From the NCBI GenBank assembly GCA_937875615.1, contig CALNBU010000981.1:1-13557 (forward strand): a DNA stretch of 13,557 nucleotides. The letters run 5' to 3'. This document shows, piece by piece, positions 7,028-13,557 of the stretch. How positions within the stretch are numbered: the stretch's first letter is position 1; each line of letters starts with the position of its first letter. The notes below the pieces were generated by a model. That model worked only from the letters and a program-made list of their open reading frames with translations. It ran no database searches and was not told the origin of the DNA. The DNA is from an uncultured Archangium sp. Lineage in GTDB: Bacteria > Myxococcota > Myxococcia > Myxococcales > Myxococcaceae. Made by a program: the position numbers and the translations under genes.

Positions 7028-7972
7028 CTAGCTGCTGGCCAGCTCGCCCACCGCGCCGAGCTCGGCGGTGCCGGTGCTGCGCGAGGCCTTCACCCAGTCC
7101 ACGTCGGGCTTCTGGTCGACCACCATCGGGCGCCCGTCGTACATCTCACGGCGCGCCGGGTAGACGTAGGCCTTGAACATGTAGACGAAGAGCGAGGGCT
7201 GGTCCAACGCGGGGTGGATGGTCGGCGCGTACTTCTCGCGGTGCGCCTGCGGCGTGAGGCTCCAGTGCAGGCCCGGCGTCTGGTGGTGGATGCCGTGGAA
7301 GCCGTTGTTGAGCGTGAACCAGTTGAAGGCGGCGCCCACGAAGTTGCGCGAGTGGTTGACGGGGTGGTCCTTGTCGCAGCCGTCGTGCTGCAGGAAGTTG
7401 ACGGTGGTGATGCCCCACACCGCGAAGAGGTGGGGAATCCACACGAAGGCGATGGCCTTGCGCCAGTCGAGCAACGTCAACGCCACCTTCACGCTCCACA
7501 CCGCGAGAATCTCGAACAGAAGCTGCCGGTTCCACTGCGGCAGCTTCTTCTTCATCACCTTCTTGTACTCGTAGTTGCCCCGGGTCACCGCCGGGCCCAC
7601 CGCGAAGAAGAAGAAGAGGAAGTTGAGCAGGTTCCACCGGAAGTTGACCTTGGTGGTGCGCATCACGTCTTCGGCTTCCTGCGTGAACTTGTGGTGCGAG
7701 AGGTTGTGCCCCGGCACGTACTCGCTCACCGGGAAGCCGTAGGAGAGGCTCACCCACACCTGGAAGAGCCGGTTCAACCAGCGCTTCTTGAACACCGGCG
7801 AGTGCACCGTGTTGTGCGCGATGATGGCGCAGATCCACGAGCTGATGGCCGTCACCACCACCCAGGCCACCAACACCGGCCCGGAGGGGTCGAGCATCCA
7901 GCCCCCGATGGCCAGCGAAGCGTACACACAGAGAAAGAAAATGGTGCGCCAGTCGGCTGCGTAGCGGAGCAT
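7028..7972 (-). CDS. Membrane fatty acid desaturase (three His-box family)
   Basis: Di-iron, oxygen-dependent desaturase of the inner membrane that puts double bonds in acyl chains and so affects membrane fluidity. The 314-residue protein carries the three histidine boxes: HNTVH (H53, H57), HNLSHH (H89, H93, H94) and HGIHH (H226, H229, H230). A further LQHDG His at 196 and the NWFTLNNGFHGIHHQTPGLHW context are typical of the family. Hydrophobic segments lie around residues 11-27, 32-54, 115-130 and 155-195. The ATG at 7972 is chosen because AAAGGA lies 5 bases before it; a GTG at 7993 would add seven residues without such a site. It is divergent from the DUF2238 gene across 43 bp and convergent with the lipoprotein gene. 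Position of the double bond and whether the substrate is a lipid or acyl-CoA cannot be told. Confidence 0.92.
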   Translation of the reverse strand: MLRYAADWRTIFFLCVYASLAIGGWMLDPSGPVLVAWVVVTAISSWICAIIAHNTVHSPVFKKRWLNRLFQVWVSLSYGFPVSEYVPGHNLSHHKFTQEAEDVMRTTKVNFRWNLLNFLFFFFAVGPAVTRGNYEYKKVMKKKLPQWNRQLLFEILAVWSVKVALTLLDWRKAIAFVWIPHLFAVWGITTVNFLQHDGCDKDHPVNHSRNFVGAAFNWFTLNNGFHGIHHQTPGLHWSLTPQAHREKYAPTIHPALDQPSLFVYMFKAYVYPARREMYDGRPMVVDQKPDVDWVKASRSTGTAELGAVGELASS

Positions 7973-8015
7973 GCGCGTCCTTTCTGCCCACACCCCAGCG
8001 GGAGGTCAACTGGCC
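7973..8015. promoter_or_regulatory. Short divergent promoter region, desaturase/DUF2238
   Basis: Only 43 bases separate the two divergent start codons. They contain both ribosome-binding sites: AAAGGA for the desaturase (complement of 7978-7983) and GGGAGG (8000-8005) for the DUF2238 gene. Promoter elements must therefore lie partly within the opposite gene's first codons or in this gap, so the two promoters probably overlap and could share control. No specific -10/-35 boxes are called. Confidence 0.55.
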
Positions 8016-8669
8016 ATGCCGACAGTCGCTCCGCGAAGCTTACCGCTCGCGTTACTTGTGGTGCTCCTGCTCCTCTTCGGGGTGACGTTCTTCACCACCC
8101 CCGAGGGCAAGCTGAACTGGTTGCTGGAGGTGGGGCCCGGGGTGCTGGGCGTGGTGGCGCTGGGGGCGACCTGGCGCCGCTTCCCCATGAGCTGGCTGGT
8201 GTACGTCTTCGTCTTCCTCCACATCCTGGTGCTGCTCTACGGCGGCTTCTACACCTACGCGAAGGCCCCGCTGGGCGAGTGGGCGAAGGAGGCCTTCGGC
8301 TGGAGCCGCAACAACTACGACAAGCTCGGTCACTTCGCCTTCGGCTTCTTCCCGGTCATCGTGTTGCGCGAGGTGCTGCTGCGTCGCACGCCGCTCCGCC
8401 GCGGCGGTTGGTTCACCTTCATCCTGCTCAACGTGGTGCTGGGCTGGGCGGCGCTCTACGAGCTCTTCGAGTGGGGCGCGGCGCTGGTGCTGGACCCTGC
8501 CGGCGGCGACGCCTTCCTCGGCACGCAGGGCTACGTCTGGGACGCGCAGAGTGACATGCTGTGGGCCGGCATCGGGGCGGTGGTCTCGCTGCTGGTGGTC
8601 TCTGGGCTGCACGACGCGGCCCTCCGGAGGCTGGGGGTGATGGATGACGATGGCCGTCGAAGCGGCTGA
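8016..8669 (+). CDS. DUF2238 (YjdF-like) integral membrane protein
   Basis: Polytopic inner-membrane protein of 217 residues and unknown biochemical role. About six hydrophobic segments lie near residues 8-26, 36-50, 58-77, 107-122, 132-155 and 182-197. The family signature is clear: NNYDKLGHFAFGF at 99-111, a YELFEW acidic/aromatic patch at 148-153 and GTQGYVWDAQSDM at 169-181. The conserved His, Asp and Glu near membrane borders suggest an enzymatic or ion-binding site, but no activity is established to my knowledge. The ATG at 8016 follows GGGAGG by 10 bases; an upstream ATG at 7971 is in frame but would lie inside the divergent desaturase gene and lacks such a site. Its last 26 bp overlap the start of the histidine kinase, indicating an operon. 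Confidence 0.87.
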   Translation: MPTVAPRSLPLALLVVLLLLFGVTFFTTPEGKLNWLLEVGPGVLGVVALGATWRRFPMSWLVYVFVFLHILVLLYGGFYTYAKAPLGEWAKEAFGWSRNNYDKLGHFAFGFFPVIVLREVLLRRTPLRRGGWFTFILLNVVLGWAALYELFEWGAALVLDPAGGDAFLGTQGYVWDAQSDMLWAGIGAVVSLLVVSGLHDAALRRLGVMDDDGRRSG

Positions 8670-10341
8670 GCCCACGTCGCGGGGCGCATCGGCGCTCTCA
8701 CTCCGCGCGGCGGACCTCACCCTGCTGGGGCGGGCCGCGCTGCTGCACATCGCGCTGACCGTGGGCGTAGCCGCCCTGTTGATGTTCCGGCCGGGCAGCG
8801 ACGCGCCGATGGTGGCGCTGTACCTGCTGCCCACCATGTTCATAGACGGCGTGGTGTGGCTGCTCGCGCGCCGCGGGCGGGTGCGCCTCGGCGCCTGGGT
8901 GATGGTGGCCAACATCCTGGTGCCGGCGCTGGCGGCGCCGCCCTATGTGGGCGGCCTGCACGGGCACACCCAGATGTCGCTGGCGGTGGCGGTGCTGTTG
9001 GCCGGCGTGCTCCTCGGCTGGCGGCCGGCGGTGGCGGTGGCGGCGGGCGCTTCCCTCGCCACCCTCGGCTACGCGCTGGCGCAGGACGCCGGGCTGCTCA
9101 CTCCGCGCATGGTGATGACCGGCCTCGACTCCTTCGGCGCCGTCACCGGCGCGCTGGTGATGTGCTCGCTGCTGCTCTCGCAGACGGTGCGCGCGCTGCG
9201 CGAGGCCCTGGCGCAGGCGCAGCAACGCGAGGCGGAGCGCGATGAGGCCACCCGCCGGTTCCTCACCACCCAGAAGATGGAGCTGGTGGGGCGGATGGCG
9301 TCGGGCATCGCCCACGACTTCAACAACCTGCTGGCGGTGATTCGGGGCGGCACCGAGTACCTCGAGCTCATCAGGCCCGACGACGAGGAGCTGGTCGGCA
9401 CGTTGAAGGACGTGGACGCGGCCACCGAGCGCGCGGCGCTGCTGACCCGCCAGCTGTTGGCGCTGGGCCGCGCGCGCCTCGACGAGGGCACGGTGCCGCT
9501 CGACCTCACCGCGGTGGTGGTGGCGCAGGGGCGCCTCATTCCCCGGCTGCTGGGGAGCCGCATCGCGGTGGTGTGTGAGGCGCCGACGCGGCTGTGGGTG
9601 GCGGCCACGCCGGCCGGGCTGGAGCAGATTCTGCTCAACCTCGCGGTCAACGCGCGCGACGCCATGCCCGAGGGCGGGACGCTGTCGCTGTCGCTGCGCG
9701 AAGACGCGGGGCAGGCGCGGCTCGAGGTGCGCGACACCGGGGTGGGCTTCACCGAGGAGGTGCGGGCGCGGATGTTCGAGCCGTTCTTCACCACCCGCGC
9801 CACCGGCACCGGCCTCGGGCTCGCCACCGTGCACGAGCTGGTGTTGCGCTTCGGTGGCTCGGTCAGCGTGGAGAGCGCGCCGGGCCGCGGCGCGTGCTTC
9901 ACCGTGCGGCTGCCGCTGGTGGCCGCGCCGCCGCTGGAGGCGACCTCCGACGTGGTGCCCGCGCCGGTCCCCCGCAGGCTCCGACTGCTGTTGGTGGAGG
10001 ACCACGCGATGGCGCGGCGGGAGCTCTCCCGGCTGCTGGGCGCCGCGGGGCTGGAGGTGACGGCGGTGGTCGATGGCGAGGAGGCGTTGGCGCTCCTCGC
10101 GGTGGCCGGAGACATCGACGCGGTGTTGACCGACCTGTCGATGCCGCGGTTGGGCGGCGAAGCCCTGGCGCACGCCATGCGGGCCCGCGGTCTGGAGACG
10201 CCGGTGGTCTTCTTCAGCGGCAACGGGCCGCCCGTCGCCCAGGTCTCGCGCTCGGCCTTCCTGCGCAAGCCGGTGAAGCGCGTCGACCTGCTGGCCGCGC
10301 TGGAGTCGCTACTGAACCGTCACCGCGACGTCGATGACTGA
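8644..10341 (+). CDS. Hybrid histidine kinase: membrane sensor, HisKA, HATPase, receiver
   Basis: Signal-transducing kinase of 565 residues. About six hydrophobic segments (about 27-48, 55-75, 83-104, 110-126, 128-147, 155-179) with very short loops form the input part; there is no sizeable periplasmic domain, PAS or GAF. A charged coiled linker (185-208) leads to the H-box GIAHDFNNLL with H224. The ATP-binding domain shows the N box (LNLAVNARDA, N332/N336), G1 (DTGVGF, D364), F box (FEPFFTTR) and G2 (GTGLGLAT). After an Ala/Pro linker, residues 446-560 are a receiver with E452/D453, phosphoacceptor D497 (LTDLSMP), S525 and K542. No DNA-binding output follows, so phosphate should pass to a partner not in this window, or the receiver modulates the kinase. 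ATG 8644 (or 8650) lies inside the DUF2238 3' end, with a GGGGG just before it, suggesting coupled translation. The signal is unknown; sensing within the bilayer is plausible. Confidence 0.93.
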   Translation: MTMAVEAAEPTSRGASALSLRAADLTLLGRAALLHIALTVGVAALLMFRPGSDAPMVALYLLPTMFIDGVVWLLARRGRVRLGAWVMVANILVPALAAPPYVGGLHGHTQMSLAVAVLLAGVLLGWRPAVAVAAGASLATLGYALAQDAGLLTPRMVMTGLDSFGAVTGALVMCSLLLSQTVRALREALAQAQQREAERDEATRRFLTTQKMELVGRMASGIAHDFNNLLAVIRGGTEYLELIRPDDEELVGTLKDVDAATERAALLTRQLLALGRARLDEGTVPLDLTAVVVAQGRLIPRLLGSRIAVVCEAPTRLWVAATPAGLEQILLNLAVNARDAMPEGGTLSLSLREDAGQARLEVRDTGVGFTEEVRARMFEPFFTTRATGTGLGLATVHELVLRFGGSVSVESAPGRGACFTVRLPLVAAPPLEATSDVVPAPVPRRLRLLLVEDHAMARRELSRLLGAAGLEVTAVVDGEEALALLAVAGDIDAVLTDLSMPRLGGEALAHAMRARGLETPVVFFSGNGPPVAQVSRSAFLRKPVKRVDLLAALESLLNRHRDVDD

Positions 10342-10794
10342 GCCGCCGCGCTGCAACCGCAGGGTCGCCTTGCCGGGCCGCCGCCCCTCCACGTAGAGCA
10401 CCGACTCGCGCACCGTCTCGTCGTGGTCCTCGACCCACACGTCGCGCTTCTCCGTGGGCCCCCAGTAGAGCGCGACGGCCTCGCCGTCGGCCTGCAGCGT
10501 CACCTCGTCGTGCTCGTCGATGATGAGGCCCACGATGTCTCCGGGCGTCAGGCCCACGGACGGCGTCTCGTGCAGGGCGGGGAAGCGGTAGCCGGGCGGC
10601 GGCACCCAGGTGCGCGTCTGTCCCTCCGCGACCTCCCGCTCCCAGTGCTCCCGGGTGATGACCGAGCGCTTCGCGTCGGCCTCCCGCTTCGCGCCATCGG
10701 CGTACACCAGCCGCCAGTCGCCGCGGGAGAGGGTCCGGAAGCCGCCGCAGCCGCTCACCACGAACCACGCACAGAGAAGCCAGAGCGTTCGCAT
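10309..10794 (-). CDS. Small putative lipoprotein with C-terminal beta domain
   Basis: Function not recognised. The 161-residue product has a signal sequence ending in the lipobox VSGC (C16), so it is likely an envelope lipoprotein. Residues about 25-60 are charged (KREADAKRS, REHWEREVAEG). The remainder alternates short hydrophobic stretches as in a beta-sandwich and ends with a pattern like bacterial Ig-type domains (GKATLRLQRGG then VIDVAVTVQ). A mid-part LTPGDIVGLIIDEHDEVTL could be a further beta unit. The frame remains open far upstream within the TPR gene, but ATG 10794 is the sensible start because it gives a signal peptide. It starts 26 bp after the TPR lipoprotein stop, so it is probably last in that operon. 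Its final 33 bp overlap the end of the kinase gene on the other strand. Confidence 0.85.
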   Translation of the reverse strand: MRTLWLLCAWFVVSGCGGFRTLSRGDWRLVYADGAKREADAKRSVITREHWEREVAEGQTRTWVPPPGYRFPALHETPSVGLTPGDIVGLIIDEHDEVTLQADGEAVALYWGPTEKRDVWVEDHDETVRESVLYVEGRRPGKATLRLQRGGSVIDVAVTVQ

Positions 10795-10820
10795 GGCGCG
10801 GGACTCTAGCAGGCGGCGCG

Positions 10821-11780
10821 CTACTCTTGCGGAGGTGGCGCCGCGCCCTCGGCGGGCATGGTCTCTTCGGCGCGGGCTTCTTCTTCGGTGCCGCCCACGG
10901 CCTCGGCGGAGGTCTTGGGGACGCGGGTGCCGACGTAGGGGCGGTCGCGGTCGAAGGCCGTCACCGCGTCGCCCACGCCGCGCGGCGTGGTGTTGCGCAG
11001 CCGCTCGCGGGCCAGTGAAATCTGCTTCTGCACCGCGGTGGGCGTCGGGTGGCGGCTCAGCGCGCGCACCCACAGCTCGATGGCGCCCTCGGCGTCGCCG
11101 CCATCGGCCTTGATGCGGCCCAGCTCGACCAGCGCCAGCGCCTGCATCGGAGAGTCGGGGAAGCGGTCGAGGAGGTCCGAGAAGACCCGCTGCGCGTCGG
11201 CCTTGCGCCCCTCCATCATCGAGAGGGCCTGGCCGCGGAGGTACAGCGCGTCGTCGACGTAGGCGCTGGTCTCGTACTTGCGCGCCACCTTGTCGGCCTC
11301 GAGCTCGCACTGCGAGTAGTCCTGCAGCTCGAAGTAGAGGCGCGCCACGGTGAAGGACAGCTCCGCCGACTGGGGCGGGTTGCGGGCCAGCGCCGCGGTG
11401 TACTCGGCGATGGCGCCGCGGAGGTCCCGGTAGTCGTGCCACAGCAGCTCCGCGAGGTGGAGCCGCCCCTCGAGCGTCTCCGGCGCCTCCGGGCAGAGCG
11501 TGATGAGCTCGCGGTACACCTCCACCGCGCGGCGGGTGTCCTTGAGGTGCAGCGCGTACACGTCGGCGGCGCCGCGCAGGGCCCGGGCGCGGTAGAGCGC
11601 GGCCTCGGGAGAGCCATCGCGCTCCAGCGCGTCGAGGGTCAGCTTGTACTCCGCCAGCGCCACGTCGTACTTGCGCAGGAAGAGGGCGTCGCGCGCCTTC
11701 TCGAGGTGCCCGGGCGTGTCGTTGCGCGTGCAGGCCAGGAGGCACGCCGCCGCCACCGTGGACAGAATCCCGAGCCGCAT
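10821..11780 (-). CDS. TPR-repeat lipoprotein
   Basis: A 319-residue exported scaffold protein. The signal peptide ends in LLAC (C17), a canonical lipobox, so it should be lipid-anchored in the envelope. Residues about 24-265 are helical tetratricopeptide-like repeats, with recognisable units such as ARDALFLRKYDVALAEYKLT, DTRRAVEVYRELITLCPEAP, GAIAEYTAALARNP, QRVFSDLLDRFPDSP and GAIELWVRALSRHP. The spacing resembles BamD/YbgF-type repeat proteins, but I see nothing that assigns it to either complex. The last 55 residues are acidic, Ala/Pro-rich and probably disordered. It lies between the Asp-Ala-Gly lipoprotein (41 bp upstream) and the small lipoprotein (26 bp downstream), all on the minus strand. 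TPRs bind partner proteins; the partners may be encoded by its neighbours. Confidence 0.9.
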   Translation of the reverse strand: MRLGILSTVAAACLLACTRNDTPGHLEKARDALFLRKYDVALAEYKLTLDALERDGSPEAALYRARALRGAADVYALHLKDTRRAVEVYRELITLCPEAPETLEGRLHLAELLWHDYRDLRGAIAEYTAALARNPPQSAELSFTVARLYFELQDYSQCELEADKVARKYETSAYVDDALYLRGQALSMMEGRKADAQRVFSDLLDRFPDSPMQALALVELGRIKADGGDAEGAIELWVRALSRHPTPTAVQKQISLARERLRNTTPRGVGDAVTAFDRDRPYVGTRVPKTSAEAVGGTEEEARAEETMPAEGAAPPPQE

Positions 11781-11821
11781 GGCCGGGGCCTTACCGGCGC
11801 GCGCGCTTTTGCGCCAGTGCG

Positions 11822-12538
11822 TCAGGGCACGACGCCGTTCACCACCGCCACCGCGTCGAGGTCGAAGCCGCCGCCCGGCGGGCCGTAGAACTGGTTCTGC
11901 CCCGAGTCGCGCACCCGCACGAAGCGGGCGCGGTGCAGGCCCACGTCGGCGAGGTCGAAGGCGTCGCCGCCCGACACCGTGGGGTCGGTGCCCGACACGC
12001 CGTTGGCGGGGTTGGCGTACACCGGCTGGAGCCCGGCGCAGGCGCCGCCAGGGCAGAACTCCCGCCAGTCGACGCCGTCGTCGCTCACCGCCACGGTGCC
12101 GGTCTCGAGGAAGCCGGTGAAGCCGTTCTCGAAGACCAGCAGGTCGGGCCCGGGGCCGTCGATGAGCACCAGGTCGAGGAACTCCAGCTCGATGAAGCCC
12201 TCGCGGCCCAGCGACAGCACGTCGGTGCTGCCGGCGTTGGCGCCCGCACCGGACGGTGGCCCCAGCACCACGGCGGGGAAGCGGTCCTGGCCGAAGCCGG
12301 CGCCCTCTCCGGGTTGGAAGCGCACCACCGCGTCGGCCCAGGGGTCGACCTGCCCCGCGTCAGGCTGGCCCGCGTCGGGTTGGCCTGCGTCGTCCTCCAG
12401 CGGGCCGGCGTCGGCTTCTCCCGCGTCGATGGCGCCAGCGTCTGGTGGCCAGACACCGGCGTCGTCGAAGACCTCGGGCCCGCAGGCGCTCAGCGCCAGC
12501 CAACAGACGAGCGCGGCGCGCGCGGGCCCCGGCGTCAC
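11822..12538 (-). CDS. Asp-Ala-Gly-linker lipoprotein with conserved surface domain
   Basis: A 238-residue exported protein. The signal peptide ends in LSAC (C19), a good lipobox. Residues 25-62 are an acidic DAG-repeat spacer. The folded part (about 66-238) begins VVRFQPGEGAGFGQDRFP and contains STDVLSLG, a LVLIDGPGPDLLVFENGF motif, VSDDGVDWREF and a closing GGFDLDAVAVVNG. I recognise this pattern from uncharacterised secreted proteins of myxobacteria and relatives; it is probably a beta-sandwich with discoidin-like features (VSDDGxxW, then FVRVRD, then FDLDAV), which would suggest glycan or surface binding. Start GTG 12538 overlaps the stop of the upstream gene by 4 bp (GTGA), which fixes the start and implies translational coupling. 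A specific function is not claimed. Confidence 0.85.
   Translation of the reverse strand: MTPGPARAALVCWLALSACGPEVFDDAGVWPPDAGAIDAGEADAGPLEDDAGQPDAGQPDAGQVDPWADAVVRFQPGEGAGFGQDRFPAVVLGPPSGAGANAGSTDVLSLGREGFIELEFLDLVLIDGPGPDLLVFENGFTGFLETGTVAVSDDGVDWREFCPGGACAGLQPVYANPANGVSGTDPTVSGGDAFDLADVGLHRARFVRVRDSGQNQFYGPPGGGFDLDAVAVVNGVVP
12353..12466 (-). repeat. Asp-Ala-Gly low-complexity linker coding segment
   Basis: Codons for residues 25-62 are repeats of DAG with intervening Pro, Gln and Glu (DAGQPDAGQPDAGQ near the end). It parallels the linker of the unrelated Cys-rich lipoprotein at 6179-7021. It likely serves as a spacer lifting the folded domain from the membrane. Confidence 0.7.
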
Positions 12539-13557
12539 GGGGTGACCTTCACCAGCCGCGCGCCGGCGCGGTCCTCCACGCCGACGAGCACGCCGTCGCT
12601 CACGCCGGCGACGAAGAGCAGCGAGGTGCAGGTGTCGACGCGCTCCAGCAGCGGCACCACCGCGCCGACCGCCACGCCGCCTCCGCTGGCGGTGAGGGCG
12701 AGCTGCTCGACGCGCACCGGGACCCAGGCCACGCTGCGCAACAGCACCGCCGCCTGCTGCGTCGCCGCCAACCCCGCGATGCCGTCGGTGGAGCTGAGCG
12801 CGAGCGACTGGGTGGTGGTGAGGGTGAAGGGGCTGCGGGTGTCGAGCGCGGTGGCCACCGTGTCGGGCGAGACCGCGTACAGCTGGTTGACGAAGTTGCT
12901 GTCGGCGTAGCCGGCGATCAACACCCCGTCGCCGGTGGTGGCGGTGTAGCCGCTCGACACGCTGGCCGGGAAGGTGCTCAGCGTGAAGGGCCCGGTGTCG
13001 TCGAGCGCGTAGAGCGCCGCGCCGCCGTTGGCCGTGCCCAGGGCGAGGCCGTTGACCGCCCAGGTCTCACCGAGGTTCGACGCGGTGTAGTTGCCGCTGG
13101 CCTCGAGGTGGCTCGTGCCGCCGTCGGTGGTGTCATAGATGAAGACCGAGCCGGAGAGGTCCGAGCGGGTGTAGCCGGTGAGCACCCGGCTGGTGGTGGT
13201 GGCCACGTACTGTCCGGCGAAGACCACCGCGCCGGTGTCGTTCGGGCCGAGGGTGCTGATGGCCGGACCCGCGGTCAGCGTGGCGCCGGTGGCGCCGAGC
13301 GCGCCCAGGTGGTGCAGCACGTTGCCGCTGGTGACGCCGTAGAGCTGCGTGCCGACCGCGCCCACGGCCACGATGTCCACGGTGAGGTGGTTGAAGGTCT
13401 GCACGGTGGCGCCGCTGCGGAGCGCGAGCGTGCCCAGCGCGGCGTCGAGGGGCACGGTGTTGCAGTCGACGCCCGCGCCGCCGCCGGCACCTCCGCCCAC
13501 GTCGCCGCCGACGGCACCTCCGCCCACGTCGCCGCCGCCTGCGCCGCCACCCACGTC
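12535..13557 (-). CDS. Exported beta-repeat protein with Gly-rich N-terminal linker (N-terminus missing)
   Basis: The frame is open to the right edge, so the true start and signal peptide lie outside; 340 residues are visible. The first 28 are a Gly/Asp/Ala repeat (DVGGGAGGG units), like the spacers that follow a lipobox in other myxobacterial lipoproteins. The rest is rich in Thr, Gly, Val and Ala, with recurring short blocks such as VAVGAVGTQLYGVTSG, NGLALGTANGGAALYALDD and LIAGYADSNFVNQLYAVSPD that look like blades of a beta-propeller or similar repeat fold. Only two Cys are visible, in VDCNTVP and VDTCTSL. No catalytic motif is seen. Its stop overlaps the GTG of the next lipoprotein by 4 bp, so it heads the visible operon. 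Anything that looks like a start codon near 13554 is just an internal Val codon. Confidence 0.8.
   Translation of the reverse strand, partial: DVGGGAGGGDVGGGAVGGDVGGGAGGGAGVDCNTVPLDAALGTLALRSGATVQTFNHLTVDIVAVGAVGTQLYGVTSGNVLHHLGALGATGATLTAGPAISTLGPNDTGAVVFAGQYVATTTSRVLTGYTRSDLSGSVFIYDTTDGGTSHLEASGNYTASNLGETWAVNGLALGTANGGAALYALDDTGPFTLSTFPASVSSGYTATTGDGVLIAGYADSNFVNQLYAVSPDTVATALDTRSPFTLTTTQSLALSSTDGIAGLAATQQAAVLLRSVAWVPVRVEQLALTASGGGVAVGAVVPLLERVDTCTSLLFVAGVSDGVLVGVEDRAGARLVKVTP
13485..13557 (-). repeat. 27-bp tandem repeat coding nine-residue Gly-rich units
   Basis: Two adjacent copies match over 26 bases (13485-13510 and 13512-13537) with a 27-base period, followed by a diverged, incomplete third copy at the window edge. 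On the minus strand each unit codes DVGGGAxGG. The near identity of the copies at DNA level points to recent duplication by slippage. The array may continue beyond the window. Confidence 0.8.

Noticed and set aside
7973..7993. GTG start at 7993 for the desaturase
   Set aside because: Only seven additional residues and no ribosome-binding site, whereas ATG 7972 has AAAGGA 5 bases upstream.
7214..8554. Long plus-strand open frame opposite the desaturase and over the DUF2238 gene
   Set aside because: It spans a divergent promoter gap and two convincing genes; the translation is Arg/His/Val/Glu-rich without motifs.
8698..10173. Long minus-strand open frame opposite the histidine kinase
   Set aside because: Gln/Arg/His-rich translation with no domain; the plus strand has every kinase and receiver motif.
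11781..11821. Terminator between the DAG lipoprotein and the TPR gene
   Set aside because: There is a GCGC-AAAA-GCGC dyad, but no T run follows on the minus strand, so it does not look like a rho-independent terminator.

Overview
The window looks like chromosomal DNA of a myxobacterium (Myxococcota, most likely Myxococcales/Cystobacterineae). This is inferred from three things: very high GC with strong G/C third-position bias; several secreted lipoproteins with Asp-Ala-Gly linkers after the lipidated cysteine; and the protein families present (OmpA porin with thrombospondin-type-3 repeats, orphan hybrid histidine kinase, myxobacterial-style cold shock protein). I see no tRNA, rRNA, CRISPR array, transposase, phage gene or integration site. 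No gene-free stretch exceeds 300 bases.

Left part (1-3209). On the minus strand lie a three-domain SCO1/cytochrome c/YHS protein and, 73 bp downstream of it, an OmpA-family outer-membrane protein that runs off the left edge. A 147-bp divergent region separates the SCO gene from a plus-strand cold-shock gene, which ends in a clear rho-independent terminator.

Middle (3210-7030). On the plus strand are a 67K-type signal peptide peptidase SppA, then a D-2-hydroxyacid dehydrogenase gene that starts inside the sppA stop codon. The dehydrogenase is disrupted by about 97 bp of extra sequence and a frameshift right after its Rossmann glycine motif. A cysteine-rich lipoprotein follows and converges on a minus-strand fatty acid desaturase.

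Right-middle (7028-10341). The desaturase is divergent, across only 43 bp, from a DUF2238 membrane protein. The DUF2238 gene overlaps a hybrid histidine kinase with about six membrane segments and no large external sensor domain. This resembles, in outline only, the DesK idea of an intramembrane sensor beside a desaturase. It is my best candidate for an undescribed functional unit, but it rests on gene order and topology alone.

Right part (10309-13557). A minus-strand run of four exported proteins, probably one operon: a Gly-rich/beta-repeat protein (cut by the right edge), an Asp-Ala-Gly lipoprotein (4-bp overlap), a TPR lipoprotein (41 bp later) and a small lipoprotein (26 bp later) whose 3' end overlaps the kinase gene tail to tail by 33 bp.

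Overall this is mostly ordinary envelope and housekeeping DNA. The points deserving a second look are the broken dehydrogenase, the SCO-cytochrome-YHS fusion, the desaturase/DUF2238/kinase cluster and the dyads around the cold-shock and sppA genes.
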